Notes: generated by a model from the letters alone, not told the origin. 49,142 bases of DNA from a virus (IMGVR_UViG_3300031746_000033:1-49142); one strand, 5' to 3'. Shown: positions 1 to 8,959, counted from the first letter of the stretch. Translations and numbers: made by a program.

Positions 1-1
1 T

Positions 2-334
2 ACATACTCTGTTTTGGGTGGAGATAAAGTTTATTTTTTAACAAACAAATCTGATGGAAAGTTTAAAATAGATCTTAAAGATACTCTTTATGGTATTCCC
101 CAATCCAAGTTGGCAATAGAAATACATGAAAGAACAAACTCAATGGTAAGAGGTGAAGAACTTATGTTTTTATTAAATCAAATAGTTGATTTTATGTTAA
201 CACATGTTCATCCTTTTCCTGGCTTACCTCCAATCAAAGAATACCCAAATCAAGGAGTTTCAAGTAAAAAATTACTAGAAACAATTAATAATGCTGAAAA
301 TAATATTCTAAATCAAAATATCCGACTTAATTGA
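2..334 (+). CDS. Virion structural protein, C-terminal fragment (baseplate/tail-like)
   Basis: The reading frame is open to the left edge of the window, so only the last ~110 residues are visible and the first in-window TTG is not a true start. It contains the segment SSMVRGEEL-like (NSMVRGEELMFLLNQIVDFM) followed by THVHPFPGLPP and ends in a polar helix closing with NIRLN. From memory this tail is common in proteins of large Bacteroidota and marine T4-like phages, usually annotated only as structural or baseplate proteins. It is followed after 21 nt by another structural gene on the same strand. The exact virion role cannot be decided from the fragment. Confidence 0.7.
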   Translation, partial: TYSVLGGDKVYFLTNKSDGKFKIDLKDTLYGIPQSKLAIEIHERTNSMVRGEELMFLLNQIVDFMLTHVHPFPGLPPIKEYPNQGVSSKKLLETINNAENNILNQNIRLN

Positions 335-342
335 TATTTATA
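335..342 (+). promoter_or_regulatory. TATTTATA box (putative phage late promoter) before the 487-aa gene
   Basis: GATATTTATA lies 13 nt before the ATG at 356. The same box recurs at similar distances before many genes in this window and is the reverse complement of the T4 late -10 element TATAAATA. Confidence 0.5.
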
Positions 343-355
343 TAATAAAAGTATA

Positions 356-1819
356 ATGTCAATTAATAACTCATATTTTAGTAGAAATAATACTATCATT
401 TATAATGATTTAACAAATACGGGAAGAAACCCCGTTACAGAATTATATTATGGTGAAGACGGTATTGTTAATCCAAGAGGTTTTAGTCGATTTATTTTTG
501 ATATTGATTTAAGTTTATTAATTGAAAAAGTTAATAATGGTATTGTATCAACAGGGTGTACATCAGCAATGACTCACACATTGAATATGACCAACACATC
601 ATATTTTGATAAAGACTTTTTAAACACATCAACATCACAAGGTAGATATCGGGCAACATCATTTGATTTATTCTTATTTAGAATACCCCCCAATAATAGT
701 ACAATACCCCCAACCCCACAAATTTGGGATGAAGGAGTAGGGTATGATTTTATATCGGCAAATACCCCCATTCCTAACGATAAAAATTATTCAGATAGAC
801 CATCTAATTGGTCAGCAATTACAACAATAGATACTTGGGAAGAACCGGGAATTTATAGTAACACTAATAGTGGTTCATTTAATTATAATTCATTACAAGT
901 TATAGACACCCAACATTTTGAATTTGGGGATGAAAATATTGATTTTGATATGACAAATGAAATAAACTCAATATTAAACGGATCAATTACAACACCTGTT
1001 GGTTGGGGTATTGCATACCTACCTCAAGTTGAAAGTTTATCAGGGACAACAGGAACTTATTCTGTTGGATTTTTTACTCGTCATACTCAGACATTTTACG
1101 AACCATATCTACAAACAAATTATAATGATCTAATTGAAGACGATAGAAATATGTTTGTTTTAGGTAAAATTAATAAACTGTATCTATATGTTTATGAAGA
1201 TGGAGATTTTAAAAATTTAGATTTTAATCCATTTGTTGAATTACGGGACACATCTTGTACCGCAATACCAGGTTTAACAGGACTAACAACTTGTCGTAGA
1301 TCAAAAGGGGTTTATGAAGTTATTATTCCCCCATTAATTGGTTACAAAACTCCTTGTACGTTTACTGATGTTTGGAGCAATTTATTTATTAATGGTTTTC
1401 CATTACCTAATATTACAAATGAATTTACAATCTACCCACTACATAAGTCTTTACAGATTGGTACTCTATCTCAAGACCCATCAATATATGGGTTTGATTT
1501 CTATGGAATTAAACAAGATGAAAAGATTTTAAATACGGATGTTCGTAAAGTGGGGGTAATTATTAAAAAAGCTTATACCACTAATCAACTATTACTTAAA
1601 GTAAAAGCATCGTATAGAATTTATGTTAAAGAAGGATCTACGGAAGTTCAAGTTCAAGATTGGACAAAAATTAATAGAACACCTAATGAGTATTATTTTA
1701 TGTTTGACACAAGAGATAAAATACCTAATGAATATTTTATTGATATTAAAGTGTTATCAAGCGGAGAAGTTAATACTTATAAGAAACAAATAAAATTTCA
1801 AATAGTAAATAAAAAATAA
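356..1819 (+). CDS. Virion structural protein, probably tail/baseplate-associated
   Basis: 487 aa without transmembrane segments or signal peptide, rich in Asn, Thr, Tyr and Ser with many predicted beta segments, typical of a phage surface or fibre-associated protein. The first ~250 residues look like one beta-sandwich unit (YYGEDGIVNPRGFSRFIFDIDL near the N-terminus). The last ~100 residues (VGVIIKKAYTTNQ... to KKQIKFQIV) look like a separate Ig-like module. The start at 356 is preceded by a TATTTATA box and no Shine-Dalgarno. It lies between another structural gene and small genes on the same strand. The role is inferred from composition and position; I recognise no specific family. Confidence 0.65.
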   Translation: MSINNSYFSRNNTIIYNDLTNTGRNPVTELYYGEDGIVNPRGFSRFIFDIDLSLLIEKVNNGIVSTGCTSAMTHTLNMTNTSYFDKDFLNTSTSQGRYRATSFDLFLFRIPPNNSTIPPTPQIWDEGVGYDFISANTPIPNDKNYSDRPSNWSAITTIDTWEEPGIYSNTNSGSFNYNSLQVIDTQHFEFGDENIDFDMTNEINSILNGSITTPVGWGIAYLPQVESLSGTTGTYSVGFFTRHTQTFYEPYLQTNYNDLIEDDRNMFVLGKINKLYLYVYEDGDFKNLDFNPFVELRDTSCTAIPGLTGLTTCRRSKGVYEVIIPPLIGYKTPCTFTDVWSNLFINGFPLPNITNEFTIYPLHKSLQIGTLSQDPSIYGFDFYGIKQDEKILNTDVRKVGVIIKKAYTTNQLLLKVKASYRIYVKEGSTEVQVQDWTKINRTPNEYYFMFDTRDKIPNEYFIDIKVLSSGEVNTYKKQIKFQIVNKK

Positions 1820-1834
1820 AAAAAAACAAAAATT

Positions 1835-2020
1835 ATGTCAGGAACAACAACAAGTGCAAACACAAACACCACAATTTGTGTTCAAATATGTACTACTGGT
1901 GACACAGGTTCCACTGTAGTGTCAGTAGAACCACAACACCCAACTTGGAGTACTCAAGATGGTGGTGATGTAGTACAATTAAACATGACCCTCCTTGGGG
2001 GTAACGGATTAAATTCTTAA
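1835..2020 (+). CDS. Small Thr/Ser-rich protein, unknown
   Basis: 61 aa starting 15 nt after the previous stop and ending 3 nt before the next ATG, so it is probably co-transcribed with both. It is very rich in Thr, Ser, Gln and Val with two Cys (ICVQICTTG). That composition fits a small structural or fibre-associated protein. It matches no family I recognise. Confidence 0.5.
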   Translation: MSGTTTSANTNTTICVQICTTGDTGSTVVSVEPQHPTWSTQDGGDVVQLNMTLLGGNGLNS

Positions 2021-2023
2021 GAT

Positions 2024-2485
2024 ATGAATTTAGATTATATTATTAGAAAAGTGATTAGAGAGACTCACGAAGAAAAATCTCAAAGATATATGTTCTTTTC
2101 TAATTTAGAACAAATGAGAAGACAATGTGATTTATTATTAGATTTCGATCGTAATATGGTTGAATCTATTTTAGATAATGGACATGATTGGGCTCAAGAT
2201 CATATTTCTGAAGCTAAAAACAATATGGATCAAGTATTTGATTTCATGATGAATGAATCAAAAAAAGACGGTATGGAATCATCGACAAATGTTAATAATG
2301 ACATTGTTATGTATGAAGGTCGTAAAAAAACGGGGACACCTCTTTGTGCGAGAGGTATTGCATCCGCAAAGGCAACATATGACGTTCACCCCTCAGCTTA
2401 TAGCAATGGCCACGCTGTTCAAGTATGTAAAGGTTCAATTAAAGGTCTTGATGGTAAAACACATTGTTCGGGTGATTATTGTTAA
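2024..2485 (+). CDS. Putative tagged virion protein with Cys-containing C-terminal motif
   Basis: 153 aa. The N-terminus (MNLDYIIRKVIRE|T) is a short amphipathic helix ending in I-R-E at residues 11-13, like the processing tags on several proteins of this window. The middle is helical and acidic. The C-terminal ~55 residues carry CARGIASAKATYDVHPSAYS and VQVCKGSIKG, a Cys/Tyr-rich motif I recall from many phage proteins of unknown function. It is the last gene of the first plus-strand block and is followed at once by an intrinsic terminator. I infer a packaged head protein; no enzymatic motif is visible. Confidence 0.55.
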   Translation: MNLDYIIRKVIRETHEEKSQRYMFFSNLEQMRRQCDLLLDFDRNMVESILDNGHDWAQDHISEAKNNMDQVFDFMMNESKKDGMESSTNVNNDIVMYEGRKKTGTPLCARGIASAKATYDVHPSAYSNGHAVQVCKGSIKGLDGKTHCSGDYC

Positions 2486-2492
2486 AAAATAA

Positions 2493-2517
2493 AAGAGATT
2501 AATATCTCTTTTTTTGT
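2493..2517 (+). terminator. Intrinsic terminator after the first plus-strand block
   Basis: A 7-bp stem AAGAGAT/ATCTCTT with loop TAAT is followed by a run of T. It lies directly after the stop at 2485. Confidence 0.8.
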
Positions 2518-2547
2518 GTTTTTATGTTTATCCTTATATTTATTAAT

Positions 2548-3033
2548 ATGGATCAACAATGTAGTAAATGTGGAAATTTAAAATCTGTAACCGAGTTCTA
2601 TAAAACTCAAAGGGGTCACAGATGTAAAGAATGTCTTTTAAAAGTTACACGAGATTATAAAAGAAGAAAAAGATTAGATCCCGAACAAAGAAAAAAAGAA
2701 GGGTTAAAACAAAAAGAAAGAAGAGTTAGATTATGGCAAAATACTCTTATTCATGACTCGAAACATAGAAAAATAGAAAACACATTAACCGTTGACGATA
2801 TTAATAAAATGATGGAGGATCAAAACGGTCTTTGTTATTGGTTTAAAATACCTTTAATACCTTCTAATAAATCAAAACACCCTCAACAACCTTCATTAGA
2901 CCGATTGGATGTGTCTAAAGGTTACATTAAAGATAATGTGGTTTTATCTTGTTATAGTGCAAATATAGGTAGAAATGATAATGATTTAGAAACTTGGGAA
3001 AAATTTTTACAATTAATTTTTTTATTCAAATAA
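2548..3033 (+). CDS. HNH-type endonuclease, free-standing homing-like
   Basis: 161 aa from the ATG at 2548. This start gives MDQQCSKCGN and sits 3 nt after a TATTTATT box; the longer frame from 2524 adds only a hydrophobic leader. An N-terminal zinc-binding knuckle (CSKCGN...CKEC) is followed by a basic helix. The C-terminal half has the layout of phage HNH nucleases: LCYWFKIPL, PSLDRLDVSKGYIKDNVVLS, then NIGRND. The usual His-Asn core is weakly conserved (SLDRLD replaces a typical SIDRID), so activity is uncertain. It stands alone after a terminator, as mobile homing endonucleases often do. Confidence 0.75.
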   Translation: MDQQCSKCGNLKSVTEFYKTQRGHRCKECLLKVTRDYKRRKRLDPEQRKKEGLKQKERRVRLWQNTLIHDSKHRKIENTLTVDDINKMMEDQNGLCYWFKIPLIPSNKSKHPQQPSLDRLDVSKGYIKDNVVLSCYSANIGRNDNDLETWEKFLQLIFLFK

Positions 3034-3047
3034 TTTATATATATTTG
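3017..3047 (+). promoter_or_regulatory. Weak host-type promoter before the 142-aa gene
   Basis: TATATTTG at 3040-3047 fits the Bacteroidota -7 element TAnnTTTG, with a T-rich but non-consensus -33 (TTTT) 19 nt upstream. The start codon follows at 3070. Confidence 0.4.
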
Positions 3048-3069
3048 TACAAACAAACAATATATAGAT

Positions 3070-3498
3070 ATGAAAAACAGATTAAAAAGATTCTTAAGTA
3101 GATTAAAACTTAAATTTTACATTTGGTCAAAAAGATCTTCAAGTATTATACCAACTTATCAAAATGAAATCCTATCATATGAAAAGACGTGTTTTAAAAT
3201 ATGTCTTAAAATAATTCAACATAAAGATACAGAATTTATGATAGCCCCAATGTCTGATAAACGTTATCTTAAAAATGACGATATGAAAATTTTCATAACA
3301 ATGACAGATCATAGAGTTGAGATCACTAATCACGTTTATAATTATAATGTTAAACTACATGATAGGGATTGGGAAAGATTAACATATATTTTTGATCTTG
3401 AAGCAGATAAGAGAAGACTTAATTATGAGGGTGAGGTTAATTCACAAATCACTAACTCTCTACACAATATCTTAGAACGAGTTTCTAATTTCGATTAA
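3070..3498 (+). CDS. Hypothetical protein, basic N-terminus
   Basis: 142 aa. The first ~22 residues are strongly basic (KNRLKRFLSRLKLKFYIWSKR), then a mixed alpha/beta domain with no motif I recognise. It has its own weak host-type promoter, so it may be expressed separately from the structural block. Its 3' end overlaps the convergent minus-strand gene ending at 3472 by 27 nt. No function can be assigned. Confidence 0.6.
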   Translation: MKNRLKRFLSRLKLKFYIWSKRSSSIIPTYQNEILSYEKTCFKICLKIIQHKDTEFMIAPMSDKRYLKNDDMKIFITMTDHRVEITNHVYNYNVKLHDRDWERLTYIFDLEADKRRLNYEGEVNSQITNSLHNILERVSNFD

Positions 3499-4200
3499 AA
3501 TTTTATCAACCAAAGAATCTACGGATTCTTTTTTTGTTTTATATGATGTCATTATTGGTTTTTGACCTTTTCCTGTTTGAGTATCTTTTTTCTCAGCGGT
3601 TCTTTTTTGTTGACATGCAGATCTTTTTTGTGAATCACTCATTTTACCAGCAACTCCAGCCGCCCTACATTTAGGGTAAGATCCTTTAGACGTATCTTGT
3701 CGTCCACATGGAGGATGTTTACCATCAACTTTACTACAAATGTTAACCCAAGGACCTTTTGGTTGGGAAGACCCTTTAGACTTCTTCTTTTTACCAAACC
3801 AAACTGCAAGATCTTCAGAAATTGTGTCTTTAGTTATTTTATCTCCTTCTTTAATTGGAACAAAATTTAATTTTTTACCTGGTGTCTGATTTATATTATT
3901 ACCATCTTCATCTGAAAATGTAGACTCAGGATGTTTTTTAATATAATTTGTAACTTTTTTTGCTTTAGAATCTATTTTTTTGATTTGTTTTTTTGTTTTA
4001 TCCATTGAACCATCATAACTATCATATTCTAACATTGGGTTATCGTAGTTAGACACGGGTATTGTGAATGGTCCATTTTGAGAATCATTAAATCTTCTAA
4101 TACCTACCTGTAGTGGTGTAATGTATGATCCTCTACTCCCTGAACTATCAGAAGTTACTTCTAATAATATTTTTTTTATAATTTTACTAAGTCTATCCAT
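3472..4200 (-). CDS. Putative tagged head protein with Cys-rich KCRAAGVAGKMSD motif
   Basis: 242 aa. The N-terminus MDRLSKIIKKILLE|V is an amphipathic basic helix ending in L-L-E at residues 12-14, matching the window's probable capsid-targeting tag. A similar helix (LVDKILIEI) closes the protein. The middle is polar and disordered. Residues ~150-205 carry WVNICSKVDGKHPPCGRQ, YPKCRAAGVAGKMSDSQK and a basic KRTAEKK run: a conserved Cys motif I recall from many marine and Bacteroidota phages, function unknown. Preceded by a TATTTATA box. It overlaps the previous convergent gene by 27 nt. I infer a DNA- or core-associated internal head protein. Confidence 0.6.
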   Translation of the reverse strand: MDRLSKIIKKILLEVTSDSSGSRGSYITPLQVGIRRFNDSQNGPFTIPVSNYDNPMLEYDSYDGSMDKTKKQIKKIDSKAKKVTNYIKKHPESTFSDEDGNNINQTPGKKLNFVPIKEGDKITKDTISEDLAVWFGKKKKSKGSSQPKGPWVNICSKVDGKHPPCGRQDTSKGSYPKCRAAGVAGKMSDSQKRSACQQKRTAEKKDTQTGKGQKPIMTSYKTKKESVDSLVDKILIEIRNSF

Positions 4201-4212
4201 TTGATTATATTA

Positions 4213-4220
4213 TATAAATA
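4213..4220 (-). promoter_or_regulatory. TATTTATA box before the 242-aa gene
   Basis: Read on the minus strand, GATATTTATA ends 12 nt before the ATG at 4200, the same spacing as at 356, 8959, 10442, 45815 and 46532. Confidence 0.5.
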
Positions 4221-4235
4221 TCTTATATTTTAATT

Positions 4236-4475
4236 ATGGAAAAAGAAAATATAAATTATGGTAATTTATTTGGAACAATTGATTTGATTAGCGAACAACA
4301 CTTGGATATTATTCTCTTATCTATGGATAAAGACCATTCAATATATTATTTAGTTGAGGCGGTTAAGGTAGCACATAAACGTGGGTCGTTTACAATTGGT
4401 GAATCTGAAGTTATATCAAAATCAATAAGAGTGTTATCAAAAATTGAAGAACCTACACAAACTAATGATAAATAA
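4236..4475 (+). CDS. Small hypothetical protein
   Basis: 79 aa, mostly helical (ISEQHLDIILLSMDKDHSIY, then LVEAVKVAHKRGSFTIGESE). It is divergent from the 242-aa gene and has no Cys, signal or membrane segment. It ends just before a bidirectional terminator shared with the MCP gene. The composition suggests a small soluble regulatory or accessory protein, but I recognise no family. Confidence 0.6.
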   Translation: MEKENINYGNLFGTIDLISEQHLDIILLSMDKDHSIYYLVEAVKVAHKRGSFTIGESEVISKSIRVLSKIEEPTQTNDK

Positions 4476-4479
4476 AAAA

Positions 4480-4503
4480 GGAGACAAGTAATTGTCTCCT
4501 TTC
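4480..4503. terminator. Bidirectional terminator between convergent gene pair
   Basis: Perfect 7-bp stem GGAGACA/TGTCTCC with loop AGTAAT. It is flanked by an A-run on one side and a T-rich stretch on the other, between the plus gene ending at 4475 and the minus MCP gene ending at 4525. Confidence 0.8.
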
Positions 4504-4524
4504 TCTTATTCGGTATTTAATTGA

Positions 4525-6369
4525 TTATCTCAATTCTCTTAAATCGAATGTTCTAACGCCATCTACGGTAATTCTTCCGTAAAATCTGTTGTTGACCATT
4601 TTTTTCGCGTATCTCGTCATTATTCCTTTGATCGGAGTAAAGTTGAACGGATTGTACATTGTAGGTGTTAATTGTAGAGGTACGTACGGTGCGTAGATGT
4701 AACCTGTGTCTAACAATGATGTTCCTTTGTGTCCAATCAAAACTTGGTTTGGTGGGAAGTAAGGATCACGATAAACTTGGTAACGTCCTGCAAGAGTACC
4801 TACTCTTTCAATACCCATGTTATACTGATCTTGCTCAGGAGATGCGTTAGATACGTGGAAGTATTCTAAATCATCAAAGATTGCAGAAACCTCAGAAGAA
4901 ACAACAATCCAGTTAGCTCCACCTCTCAAAGTTGATTTGTGGATTTGTGCTGACAATTGGTTAATTGCTGTAATCAAAGTTTGATTCCAATCTTTTTGAG
5001 TATAAGATGTTGTTTGAGAAATTCTTCTCCATCCGTTGTAATCCCAACGTAGGTTCCAAGCCGCTCCACTTCTTAAATCACGAAGTATTTCACGGTCAAT
5101 CTCAGCTGCAACTTGCTCAGATAACAATGCAGTTAACTCAGCCTCAGCGTCGATGTTATGGAATGCTGCAACGTCTTGAGCTAACTCAGGAGACCATTGT
5201 GCTCTTAATTTTCTTTCTGTAACAGATACAGTAACTGAATCTAAGTCGAAAGAAACCTCACCGATTTGATCTGCGAATTCCAATTCTTCATATCTTCTAA
5301 ATACTGAAACAAAAGAAGTACCAGATGCTCCTGAAAAAATTGTAGTACCTGTGTAACCATCTAAAGATGTTGAGTTACAATCAGCACATACTGGACAAGA
5401 TAAATCAACTTCTAAGTAGATACATCCATCTGCAGAACAGATATTTTTGAATGAACCACCATTTCCATCACCTGGATATGTTGTTTGTGTTGTGTTACCG
5501 TATTGTACAATACCTTGACCATATTGTTGAGTAACAACTCTGAACAACAATGGAACTGATACACCACCTGAACTAATAACACTACATGGTGTAGAACTAG
5601 CAGAAAATTTAGTTAAATCAGCATAAATTTTAAGACTTGCTAAGAAAGTCTCAGAGTCCATTTCATTTCCATCAGGTCCGATTAATTTACCAGCTCCTGT
5701 GTCAGCAAAACCACACATTTTAAGTAATATTTTTCTTTGGTTACCTGTTGGTGATGCAGAATCTGTTAATGATCCATTAGACCATACTTGTATGGTTGTA
5801 GCCGCTGTAACTGCTGACCATTGACCTTTAGAGTAATCAAATAATCCTGGAGGATCTAAATCTGCCGCACTACCTTCATAAAATAAATCATAAAGATTTT
5901 TTCCGAATGCTCCTGCGTTTGGTGAGTATCCTGCTCCTGGTCCTGAGTTACCTGTTCCGCCTGCTGTAGGTCCGTTCGGTGCTCCGATTGGTTGATAGTG
6001 AGTTCCAGAGTTATTTGCTCCACCACCATTATAACCTTGAATTTTAGGTACAAAGAAGAACAATTTACCAATTGGTAAGTTCATTGCTTGTACAGATACT
6101 ATTTCGTTAGCCAATAATTTAGAGAAAACTCTTCTTACGATAGGGAAAACAACTGTTTCAAATGCTCCATTGGAACCTTCAGAAGTTGCTTCGTTAATCA
6201 AGAAAGAAGCTTGGTTTTCATATAACTGTGCTACGTTTTCTTTTAGGTGACCTCTAAGGCCTTCAAGGAATCCTAATTTATCCCATTTGTTAATTGTGTC
6301 TTCTTTGATAACTTTAAGGTGTTTTAACCCGATATTACCAACAAGACCTGATTCTAATAATGCTCCCAT
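4525..6369 (-). CDS. Major capsid protein (T4 gp23-like), with predicted prohead cleavage site
   Basis: 614 aa. It forms the capsid hexamers. The start MGALLESGLV is followed by a helical ~60-residue propeptide ending FLINE|ATSEG, which fits gp21-type cleavage after h-x-E at E60, equivalent in place to T4 gp23 LTE|A. Next comes VVFPIVRRVF...VQAMNLPIGKLFFFVP, the gp23 start of the mature protein. Residues ~90-360 hold a Gly/Ser/Thr/Cys-rich insertion. The C-terminal half (REILRDLRSGAAWNL...; TPTMYNPFNFTPIKGIMTRY) is typical of the gp23 family. It lies directly downstream of the scaffold gene, as in T4. The coding sequence has a more regular codon choice than its neighbours, consistent with very high expression. 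Confidence 0.93.
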   Translation of the reverse strand: MGALLESGLVGNIGLKHLKVIKEDTINKWDKLGFLEGLRGHLKENVAQLYENQASFLINEATSEGSNGAFETVVFPIVRRVFSKLLANEIVSVQAMNLPIGKLFFFVPKIQGYNGGGANNSGTHYQPIGAPNGPTAGGTGNSGPGAGYSPNAGAFGKNLYDLFYEGSAADLDPPGLFDYSKGQWSAVTAATTIQVWSNGSLTDSASPTGNQRKILLKMCGFADTGAGKLIGPDGNEMDSETFLASLKIYADLTKFSASSTPCSVISSGGVSVPLLFRVVTQQYGQGIVQYGNTTQTTYPGDGNGGSFKNICSADGCIYLEVDLSCPVCADCNSTSLDGYTGTTIFSGASGTSFVSVFRRYEELEFADQIGEVSFDLDSVTVSVTERKLRAQWSPELAQDVAAFHNIDAEAELTALLSEQVAAEIDREILRDLRSGAAWNLRWDYNGWRRISQTTSYTQKDWNQTLITAINQLSAQIHKSTLRGGANWIVVSSEVSAIFDDLEYFHVSNASPEQDQYNMGIERVGTLAGRYQVYRDPYFPPNQVLIGHKGTSLLDTGYIYAPYVPLQLTPTMYNPFNFTPIKGIMTRYAKKMVNNRFYGRITVDGVRTFDLRELR

Positions 6370-6407
6370 TTTTTTGGTTTTTTATTTTTTTTAGTTTATT
6401 TTTATTT

Positions 6408-7868
6408 TTATTTTATTTTTGACATTAAATCTTTCATTCTTAAGAATTGAGGATTTTCATATGTTTTAGATTCAATTAAATTAACCGCAGATCCCGATGT
6501 TGGGGTTTTTTGAACGGTTCTTTCAAATGTCTCATTAACAAAATGACTCTCTTTACCTACGTTTGAAAGTTCGTCTTTTACTACTTTATACAAATTTTTA
6601 GATTCTTTAAGTGTTTCAACGGTATCAAATCTTTTTAAGATATTAATTTTTTCTTGTTTTGTTGTTGAGTGTTCAGTAAATAAACGAGTGGCATAAGCCA
6701 AGTTTGAATTAAACACCGCAACTTCATTTAATTTATCTCTAAATACATTCAATGCGTTTCTGTACTCTTCATTTTTTTCTCTAAGAATTTGTAATTCGGA
6801 ATTACTAACACTTTCATGAGTTCTAACTCTTAATTTAGGTAAACTTTTTCTGTTCGGACTATTTCTACTTCCATTACCTAACGTACGTGCAGATTCTTTA
6901 GTTTCAATTTTCTTAACAGGTGTGTTTTTACCTTTTTCCATGTTTTCACCTTCCTTATATTCAAATTTTGGTTTACCCATACCAACACCTCTGGTTCCTT
7001 GTTTCATTTTTGTTTTGAACCCGTCACCTTGGTTTGGTTTTTTATCGTATTTAAATTTTGATGAATTACCCATTCCAATACCTTTTGATTTAAATTTAGA
7101 TTTAGATTCAACAACAAATTCGTCATCATCTTCATCACCAAAAAATAGATCTTCATCTTCATCTTCGTCTTCAGGATCGATTTCCATATTAAAACGTTCG
7201 ATCATTTCAGGATCAAATATTTCATCATCTTCCTCTTCTTCTTCTTCATCCTCAAAATCATGACGATTAAATCGTTCCTTCATTTCAGAATTAAACTTTC
7301 CAGATAAGTGACTTTTATACGAATCTTCATCATCTTCATCTTCATCATCATCAGTATCATCTAGTTCAACTTCATAGATAGTTTTAGTATCTTTGTCTTC
7401 GTCTTCGTCTTCTTCATCAAGATAGAATTTATCATCATCTTGCTCAGATTCACTTAGTTGTATAACATACTCAACGTCGTTATTTTCATCAGATAAATGT
7501 ATCATTCCTTCTTCTTTTTTTACAATTACCCCATCTTCAGGACCCATAGCTCTAAACACTTTTAAAACGTCTTCGGTCGATGCGTCTGTTAGGTCAATTG
7601 TTTCATCGTCTGCATCTAGGTCAAGTTCGTCTCCCATATCTACATCCAAATTATCAACGTCATCATCAGATACGTCAGTATCATCAAATTCGGCATCTAC
7701 TTCAATCTCATCTTCGTCTTCTTGTTCGTTAAGAGATTCTTTTACTAATGATCTGATTTCTTCCTTCATTGTAGAAGCAAGTATTCCTTTTGCATTTTCG
7801 TTAATAACTTCTTCCAAATTTCGCATTTGTAAGAAAGTATCTTCAACTAATGATTTTTGTTTGTTCAT
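6408..7868 (-). CDS. Prohead core scaffolding protein (gp22-like)
   Basis: 486 aa, extremely acidic. Residues ~50-260 are mainly Asp/Glu runs, followed by a basic low-complexity part (KSKFKSKGIGMG; GTRGVGMGKPKF). The C-terminal ~150 residues are helical and coiled-coil-like (ELQILREKNEEYRNALNVFR). The acidic-core plus helical tail and the position between protease and MCP fit the internal scaffold that is degraded by the head protease. Several h-x-E sites are present (LVKE, VINE, TLKE). A TATTTATA box lies 21 nt upstream of the start. Low-complexity acidic codons produce long antisense frames, which are not genes. Confidence 0.85.
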   Translation of the reverse strand: MNKQKSLVEDTFLQMRNLEEVINENAKGILASTMKEEIRSLVKESLNEQEDEDEIEVDAEFDDTDVSDDDVDNLDVDMGDELDLDADDETIDLTDASTEDVLKVFRAMGPEDGVIVKKEEGMIHLSDENNDVEYVIQLSESEQDDDKFYLDEEDEDEDKDTKTIYEVELDDTDDDEDEDDEDSYKSHLSGKFNSEMKERFNRHDFEDEEEEEEDDEIFDPEMIERFNMEIDPEDEDEDEDLFFGDEDDDEFVVESKSKFKSKGIGMGNSSKFKYDKKPNQGDGFKTKMKQGTRGVGMGKPKFEYKEGENMEKGKNTPVKKIETKESARTLGNGSRNSPNRKSLPKLRVRTHESVSNSELQILREKNEEYRNALNVFRDKLNEVAVFNSNLAYATRLFTEHSTTKQEKINILKRFDTVETLKESKNLYKVVKDELSNVGKESHFVNETFERTVQKTPTSGSAVNLIESKTYENPQFLRMKDLMSKIK

Positions 7869-7939
7869 TATAGTTTGGTTATTTTACAATATAAATAGTG
7901 TGGTTTTCAAAAAAATTCAATTTTTATTAATTTTATTGC

Positions 7940-7970
7940 AAAAAAAATGGAGATATTTAAAAATACCTCC
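7940..7970 (-). terminator. Terminator upstream of the scaffold gene
   Basis: On the minus strand, GGAGGTATTT/AAATATCTCC forms a 10-bp stem (one G-U) with a tiny loop followed by eight T. It lies between the 71-aa gene and the TATTTATA box of the scaffold gene. Confidence 0.75.
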
Positions 7971-7997
7971 AATTTAAAAAATTGATTAGTTTAAAAT

Positions 7998-8213
7998 TTA
8001 TTTAATTACTTCATCAATTTTACTTTCAGTTATGGATGTGATTCTCCAATCCATTGAGTAATGTTCATAAACTTTTGTTACTTTAGATTCGACATCAGTA
8101 GGGGAGTAACCCAATACTAATTTTTCTTCTCTAACTTTTTTAACTTTTCCTGATTCGTTATCTAACAAATCTGATGTGATCTTCGCCACAAAATACTTTT
8201 CTCCTTGTTCCAT
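7998..8213 (-). CDS. Small DUF4494-like protein
   Basis: 71 aa: YFVAKITSDLLDNESGKVKK then VREEKLVLGYSPTDVESKVTK and a C-terminal ITSITESKIDEVI. The layout (beta strand, 'E-x-L-V' strand, 'S-x-T-D-V-E' helix, final strand) resembles the DUF4494 family common in Bacteroidota and their mobile elements; this is recognition by eye only. It lies between protease and scaffold, where T4 has small core proteins gp67/gp68, and a terminator follows it. Function unknown. Confidence 0.6.
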   Translation of the reverse strand: MEQGEKYFVAKITSDLLDNESGKVKKVREEKLVLGYSPTDVESKVTKVYEHYSMDWRITSITESKIDEVIK

Positions 8214-8227
8214 AGTTTAATTATTTA

Positions 8228-8959
8228 TTATTTTTTTAAATAATCGGATAATCTTTTCATTAAGTCAAGCGATTTGTTACCAGAATCCCCAATATTTCTT
8301 TCAACGGACATTTTTTTTTCTTCATCTAAGTTTTCTTCATAGTTCATTCTCTCATTTTTATCTAAGAATAGATACGCTCCAGGTGTTGATGGGGACGAAA
8401 CTAAATCAAAACAAATTAATTCAAAATCTTCTTGAACTTCATTTTGTTCACCCACTTTTTTAAGTGATCCTACACCACGAGAAGAAATACCTAAAGTAAC
8501 ACCTTGTCGTAAATAGTTTGCTGCTAGATCCCCCTTTGTTGATACGATTCCTCTTTCATGAAATCCAGGACTTGTAAGTAATTTTAATTTCCCCAACAAT
8601 ACAGGACCCTCCCACCATACTTCAGTAATTAGGTGAGAAACTCTATCTAAATCAATTAAAGATGACTCAGGGTGATTAAGTTCAGATAAAGAAGTTCCTT
8701 TCTCTATCATCTTCTTATAATTTTCAGATTCTCTTTTTAATATTTTTTCAGGATATATTCTACCATTTCTATTTGGTGTATCGTATTTTTGTAATACGGC
8801 ATAGAATTCAAATGGTTTAGAATGGTCAAGCATATTTCTTGACTCATTTAATGTACTTAAATTACGACTCTCATTTGGATTAATATAACCAGCGTCATAT
8901 TCAATAAGAATTCCTTTTTTATTAGATTCTTGTGGACCTAAAATTTTATAACCGTTCAT
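8228..8959 (-). CDS. Prohead core protease (T4 gp21-like serine protease)
   Basis: 243 aa. It matures the prohead by cleaving MCP, scaffold and internal proteins. Visible family motifs: LQKYDTPNRNGRIYP (residues ~56-70), the catalytic-His segment SELNHPESS (His96), and GVTLGISSRGVGS with the probable nucleophile Ser159 or Ser160, then DFELICFDLVSSPSTPGAYL. The length fits the family. Position between portal and scaffold/MCP is the same as in T4. A TATTTATA box lies 13 nt before the ATG. The h-x-E sites at MCP residue 60 and in many N-termini here are its likely substrates. Confidence 0.92.
   Translation of the reverse strand: MNGYKILGPQESNKKGILIEYDAGYINPNESRNLSTLNESRNMLDHSKPFEFYAVLQKYDTPNRNGRIYPEKILKRESENYKKMIEKGTSLSELNHPESSLIDLDRVSHLITEVWWEGPVLLGKLKLLTSPGFHERGIVSTKGDLAANYLRQGVTLGISSRGVGSLKKVGEQNEVQEDFELICFDLVSSPSTPGAYLFLDKNERMNYEENLDEEKKMSVERNIGDSGNKSLDLMKRLSDYLKK

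Noticed and set aside
6922-7263. 113-aa plus-strand frame ending in a long Ser run
   Set aside because: Antisense of the Asp/Glu-rich scaffold; low-complexity shadow.
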